Shown: positions 38,294 through 41,719 of the stretch, one piece after another
How positions within the stretch are numbered: the first letter of the stretch is position 1
Layout: every line of letters begins with the position of its first letter
Assembly (NCBI GenBank): GCA_003254885.1
Contig: QANT01004495.1
Coordinates: 1-41,719 of the forward strand
Reading direction: 5' to 3'
DNA: 41,719 nt
Source of the DNA: Purshia tridentata
Lineage: Eukaryota; Streptophyta; Magnoliopsida; Rosales; Rosaceae
Translations under genes and position numbers: made by a program
Notes under the pieces: model-generated
Told to the model about the DNA's origin: nothing
What the model saw: the letters and a program-made list of their open reading frames with translations, nothing else
Database searches by the model: none

Positions 38294-39074
38294 TTAAGTG
38301 GTAAGTAGGATTTAAGAACATCAATTAGACACATGGGTTCTCATGAATCTAGGTTTCCAGGCTCTTCAAGGCCAGCACTCTTGCCTGCCTTTATTAATGT
38401 TCATGAACCATGTTTTCTGAAAATGTCTTTGTTGAAACTACTAGACTAAAGTCTGCTTACTGTTCGGTCCAGTTTTTGTTTTTGGTCAGGCGGCCCAAAG
38501 GCAGTTCAGAAAGTCCGCTTTTGTTTTTAATCACTAATTTTATGTGCAAGATTATGACTTTCTGAGGCCAAATGTCGCTCGATTAGATTAGAGTATAAAG
38601 TCATCAATTGTACATAAGAAATTAGACCAAACACTGTAAAATCGCATATCTTTTTGGCAATTTAAGCAACTAAATTAGAAAAAATATCAATTTGTTAGTG
38701 TGTGTGGTTGGACTAATCAATGGATTTTCGCACATCTTTAGTTAAATTCACATTTTACACATTTATCTGCCTAAATGCTATCGATAAAAAATAATATGCA
38801 ACGGAAAACATATGTACTATGCTGCTCAAGAAATTAATTTGATACGATCATTAATTTGATTTTCTTAATTGTGTGAAAATTGCTGAAATTATTCACTTGA
38901 AGATGGAAATATTAATCAGACGATGGATCACACATATACATACTTTGACTCATTCAATGTAGAGCTTGTAGCTAAAAAATTAAGACCCCAAAGCCCATTG
39001 ATGGACTAATTGCAACAATTAATTAGTTGAAAAGTACACTAAAATCCACATGTAGATAGCCTCCCAAGCATGCA
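38294..39074. other. Spacer between the first secreted-peptide gene and the PPR start
   Basis: No gene seen. The right part (about 38930-39074) is the 3' flank of the small secreted-protein gene and is recognisably similar to the 3' flank of its tandem copy (about 41025-41148), including ACTTTGACTCA and GACCCCAAA words. Confidence 0.5.
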
Positions 39075-39641
39075 TCATATCATCTGTGGAGGAGGTGATT
39101 CAGAACGCTGTGATGTCGGTCGATTTCTTAAAGGTGAAGGTGGTAATATAACCTTTGTTCTTAAGCTGAAAATGGGCACTATTTTCTTGCTGCTAACATC
39201 AATATTTTCATCAACAATTTGACATGGTCCAAACCCCCAACCTTGTTTTCTTCCAATATTTATCTTCCTCAACCCATCTCTGCAGCCAACATGCCATGAA
39301 CTACCACTCTTCTCACCACCTTCAGCCATAAGAAAATCACAGCAAGCAAGAGAAAGCAATATTAATAGGCCAAAATTTTGACATACTATTAAAGGCCAAA
39401 AATAAAATCTCATTATTTCCCTATAATGTTAATATGCTAGATGCAGAATCAATGCAATGCCAAAAACATAAAATCAATCAATTCAATTAAGTTCTATTTA
39501 ACTATATATTACAGATTTCATCAAAGGAAGATATATATTATTACCATGAGGAAGCCATGTAGAAGTTGCAGGGAAAACACCAACAAGAAGATAGACTGCT
39601 ACTACAGCTAAAACCAACTTTGCTGGAAAACTACTCATCAT
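39075..39641 (-). CDS. Small secreted protein, copy A of a tandem pair, two exons, 113 aa
   Basis: I do not recognise the family. Exon 1 is 39641-39545 and exon 2 is 39319-39075, with a 225-nt GT-AG intron in phase 1. Exon 1 encodes a clear signal peptide (MMSSFPAKLVLAVVAVYLLV, then a GVFPATST cleavage region) and the start of the mature part (WLPH). Exon 2 encodes a basic, cysteine-poor body with two cysteines (GCRDGLRKINIGRKQG and FGPCQ), a VSSKKIVPIFSLRT segment and a proline/serine-rich end finishing SPPPQMI. It has the build of a plant peptide-hormone or defence-peptide precursor: signal, variable linker, conserved C-terminus. The second copy at 41149-41710 conserves the same blocks, which supports it being real. 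An alternative reading that opens exon 2 at 39413 would replace the signal peptide with intron sequence and is less convincing. Confidence 0.75.
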
Positions 39642-39693
39642 GGAAGAACTTGTACAAGCTTATACATCTGAACTCTCTGTCATGAGATCCAAG

Positions 39694-39703
39694 ATATTTA
39701 TAG
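39694..39703 (-). promoter_or_regulatory. TATA box of secreted-peptide gene A
   Basis: On the minus strand CTATAAATAT lies about 55-60 bp upstream of the ATG at 39641, predicting a short leader of roughly 25-30 nt. Confidence 0.6.
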
Positions 39704-39807
39704 ATTCTCTGCTTCAGCTAAATTGTACTTAAAATATATTATGATTAACGTTTTGGTTTTGCTTAATGAGGGTTTGGTAGCAAAAGAATTGTCCATGGTT
39801 GGTTAAG

Positions 39808-39891
39808 TTGACCATTGGGAACCCACATGGAAAGGACAGGCACGTAATAATAATATTACCACACATGTAGTGACACAACTTGACTTTGACT
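39808..39891. promoter_or_regulatory. W-box cluster upstream of secreted-peptide gene A
   Basis: TTGACC at 39808-39813 and two adjacent TTGACT motifs at 39880-39885 and 39886-39891 lie 170-250 bp upstream of gene A. W-boxes are the known binding sites of WRKY factors and are enriched in defence- and wound-induced promoters. Motif presence is seen; function is inference. Confidence 0.45.
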
Positions 39892-41148
39892 ATGAACCGC
39901 TATAAAATATAGTGATAATTAGTGGGTATTGACTATTGAGGATTCAGAAAGAGCCTCACATTCTTATCATGACCTCTCCGTCTGAATAAGCTAGCTACAG
40001 AAGGATCCCATGAATTAAAACTGGTGAGTTCAGACCAGCAATCAATGGAGGAGCTTTTGTGTGCTCATAATATGCATGTTGATACCCTTACGTACATGTT
40101 GTGAGAAAGAAGTCGGATGTGGCCAGCCAATTTAGTACGAACACATAAAGTTAGATTATAAAGGGTGGTGCCTTATGGTGCTCAATACATGCTTCACCAT
40201 TTTAGTCTTTAGGAATCCTCAATTTCGTAACTGATTTTGGCACAAGTTCAATTATATTTAGGATGTTGAATAAAAGCCAAAATATTTATATAATTTTAAG
40301 ACACAGCTGTTTGATCTGCAGTCAACCGTTCCAACAAGTTGCTTCCGGAAATCAAAAGCCACCAAATTAAAGAAAACCAAGTTTGAGAATTTTGCTTAAA
40401 ATAAAGTTTGTTTAATTAGCAAGTGGCCGGAAATTCTGGCTCCTAAAATTTTCTAAGTCTTTGTGATGAATAGAGCAGCTGATTTGGCAGTTTTACTTAC
40501 TGTTTAAACTTTTAAACAGTATTAACTTAAGTGATAGTCTTTCCCATTCAAATTTGCAAACCACCAACCACATTATGAAAAAAGATAAGTCATCAAGTCA
40601 TTACTCACAGATGTAACCAGCATTAACTTTATCATATACTTAGATTGAGTTCATATGCTGCTGCTCAACAGCTCTTTTATAGTGGCATATGTGGATTTTA
40701 GTGATTGGATTTCACTTTTCTGTTCAATTTAATTAAAACTTCACACTTTTTTTCTTTCTCTGGAGAGGTTTCTTTTCGGTCTTTCTCAAACATGGACTTC
40801 ATTGCTTTTGACAATATGTAGGCGCATTTAATAGTGATGGAATAATTTCTGCTCACTTTTCTCCTTTAAAAGTGATGTCTCAAAGTATAAATCCCTTCTC
40901 CAAATATCATAAACTAATATAAAAAATAGCTACTCGTAAGTTCGTAACAGTTTGTATTCATTATTCCATTTATGCTCCAATTTGGGTTGCACAAATAATG
41001 TACTGAAGAAAATGTTCAGACACATTTACATTATTACATACTTTGACTCAAGTATCTCGTAGAAAGACCCCAAAAATGGACTTGCAAATCAGGCAAAAAG
41101 TTGAAACACTGACTTCCACAGGTAATGATCAACCTCCGTAGATAGCCA
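39892..41148. other. Spacer between the two secreted-peptide genes
   Basis: AT-rich DNA holding the distal promoter of gene A and the 3' flank of gene B. No further copy of the peptide gene and no other gene was seen. Confidence 0.5.
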
Positions 41149-41710
41149 TCATATCATAACTGGAGGAGGTGCAGGAGCATACTGTGATTTGCGTTGACTT
41201 TTCATGGGCGAAGGCGGCGGGCGTGCAGTGATTGTTCTTAGACTGCGAATGGGCACTGTTTTCTTGCTAACAATATCACTTTGACATCCAAAGCTACCTT
41301 CTTTTCTTCCAGTTATCTTCCTCATCAAGCCATCTCTACAGTCAACATGCAGTAAACTCTTCTCAGCACCTTCAGCCATAAGAAAATCACAGCAAGCAAG
41401 AAATGTTAATAGCCAGCAAGTTTGATCCTTGAAAACTTTTATGTGTTAAAGCCAAAAAGTAAAACCATATCACCATATGTTAGATGCAGAATACAAATGT
41501 CAATAAATGGTAAAGCATAGAATCAATCAAATAAAGTACTTTGAAGTATGCTTTGAGACTAAGTTCCAAATGATCAAATTCAATGTAACTAGAACAGATA
41601 TCGTCATTATTACCATGAGGAAGTAATGTAGAAGTTACTGGAAAAACACCCAAGAGAAGACATACAGCTACTACAGCTAAAACCAACTGTGTTGGAAAAC
41701 AGCTCATCAT
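41149..41710 (-). CDS. Small secreted protein, copy B of a tandem pair, two exons, 105 aa
   Basis: Paralogue of the gene at 39075-39641, same strand. Exon 1 is 41710-41614 and exon 2 is 41369-41149, with a 244-nt GT-AG intron in the same phase. Exon 1 has the same length as in copy A, and 25 of its 32 complete residues are identical (signal core LVLAVVAV, then GVFPVTST and LLPH). Exon 2 keeps HVDCRDGLMRKITGRKEG, FGCQ, VSKKTVPIRSLRT and a proline-rich end finishing APPPVMI. It is eight residues shorter than copy A, mostly through loss of the segment between the second cysteine and VSKK. The promoter lies beyond the right edge of the window. The function is unknown; a secreted signalling or defence peptide precursor is the best guess from architecture. 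Confidence 0.75.
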
Positions 41711-41719
41711 GGAAAGCAG

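Noticed and set aside
39100..39160. Similarity of PPSPLRNR in secreted peptide A to the IDA peptide core
   Set aside because: Only a few prolines agree; the position is not C-terminal and copy B does not keep the match.
39305..39413. Extension of secreted-peptide exon 2 to an upstream ATG as an intronless gene
   Set aside because: The upstream sequence lies in the intron, is not needed for the frame, and the spliced model gives a far better signal peptide conserved in both copies.

Overview
The window looks like a stretch of a eudicot nuclear genome. Genes are split by GT-AG introns, intergenic DNA is AT-rich and full of (CT)n, (AT)n and (TTC)n microsatellites, and every recognisable protein belongs to a land-plant family. 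The overall style fits a woody rosid, possibly Rosaceae, but that placement is only an impression. There is no prokaryotic, organellar or viral gene content.

Layout. Positions 1 to about 4920 hold a decayed hAT-family DNA transposon: a TC-rich leader, a 27-bp minisatellite, a tandemly duplicated 5' coding end, a frameshifted BED-finger/hAT transposase and a GC-rich subterminal block. From 4921 to 8740 there is no convincing gene. At 8879-13082 (+) lies a five-exon tryptophan aminotransferase gene (TAR2/TAA1 type, auxin synthesis). At 15377-18527 (-) lies an 11-exon AP-1 adaptor mu subunit with a MITE-like element in intron 8. At 19283-22177 (-) lies a ten-exon LysM receptor kinase of the LYK3 type. 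At 23005-23613 (-) is an intronless oleosin with an 11-residue tandem repeat in its tail. About 5 kb of repeat-rich spacer follows, then a LOB-domain transcription factor at 28718-29332 (-) with a probable 5'-UTR intron. Another 5 kb of spacer leads to a WHD-LRR protein at 34596-36209 (+), an NLR relative with no coiled-coil or nucleotide-binding P-loop. It is convergent with an intronless E-class PPR protein at 36635-38293 (-). The right edge carries two tandem two-exon genes (39075-39641 and 41149-41710, both -) for small secreted proteins that I cannot place in a known family.

The genes are independently promoted, as is normal in plants, and do not form a pathway. A loose defence theme exists on the right and in the middle (LysM receptor kinase, NLR-like protein, and a pair of secreted peptides with W-boxes upstream of one), but a functional link is inference only. 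The tandem secreted-peptide pair is the best candidate for something undescribed. The exon models were built by hand from splice signals and reading-frame continuity. All internal exon junctions keep frame, and the resulting protein lengths fit the families.
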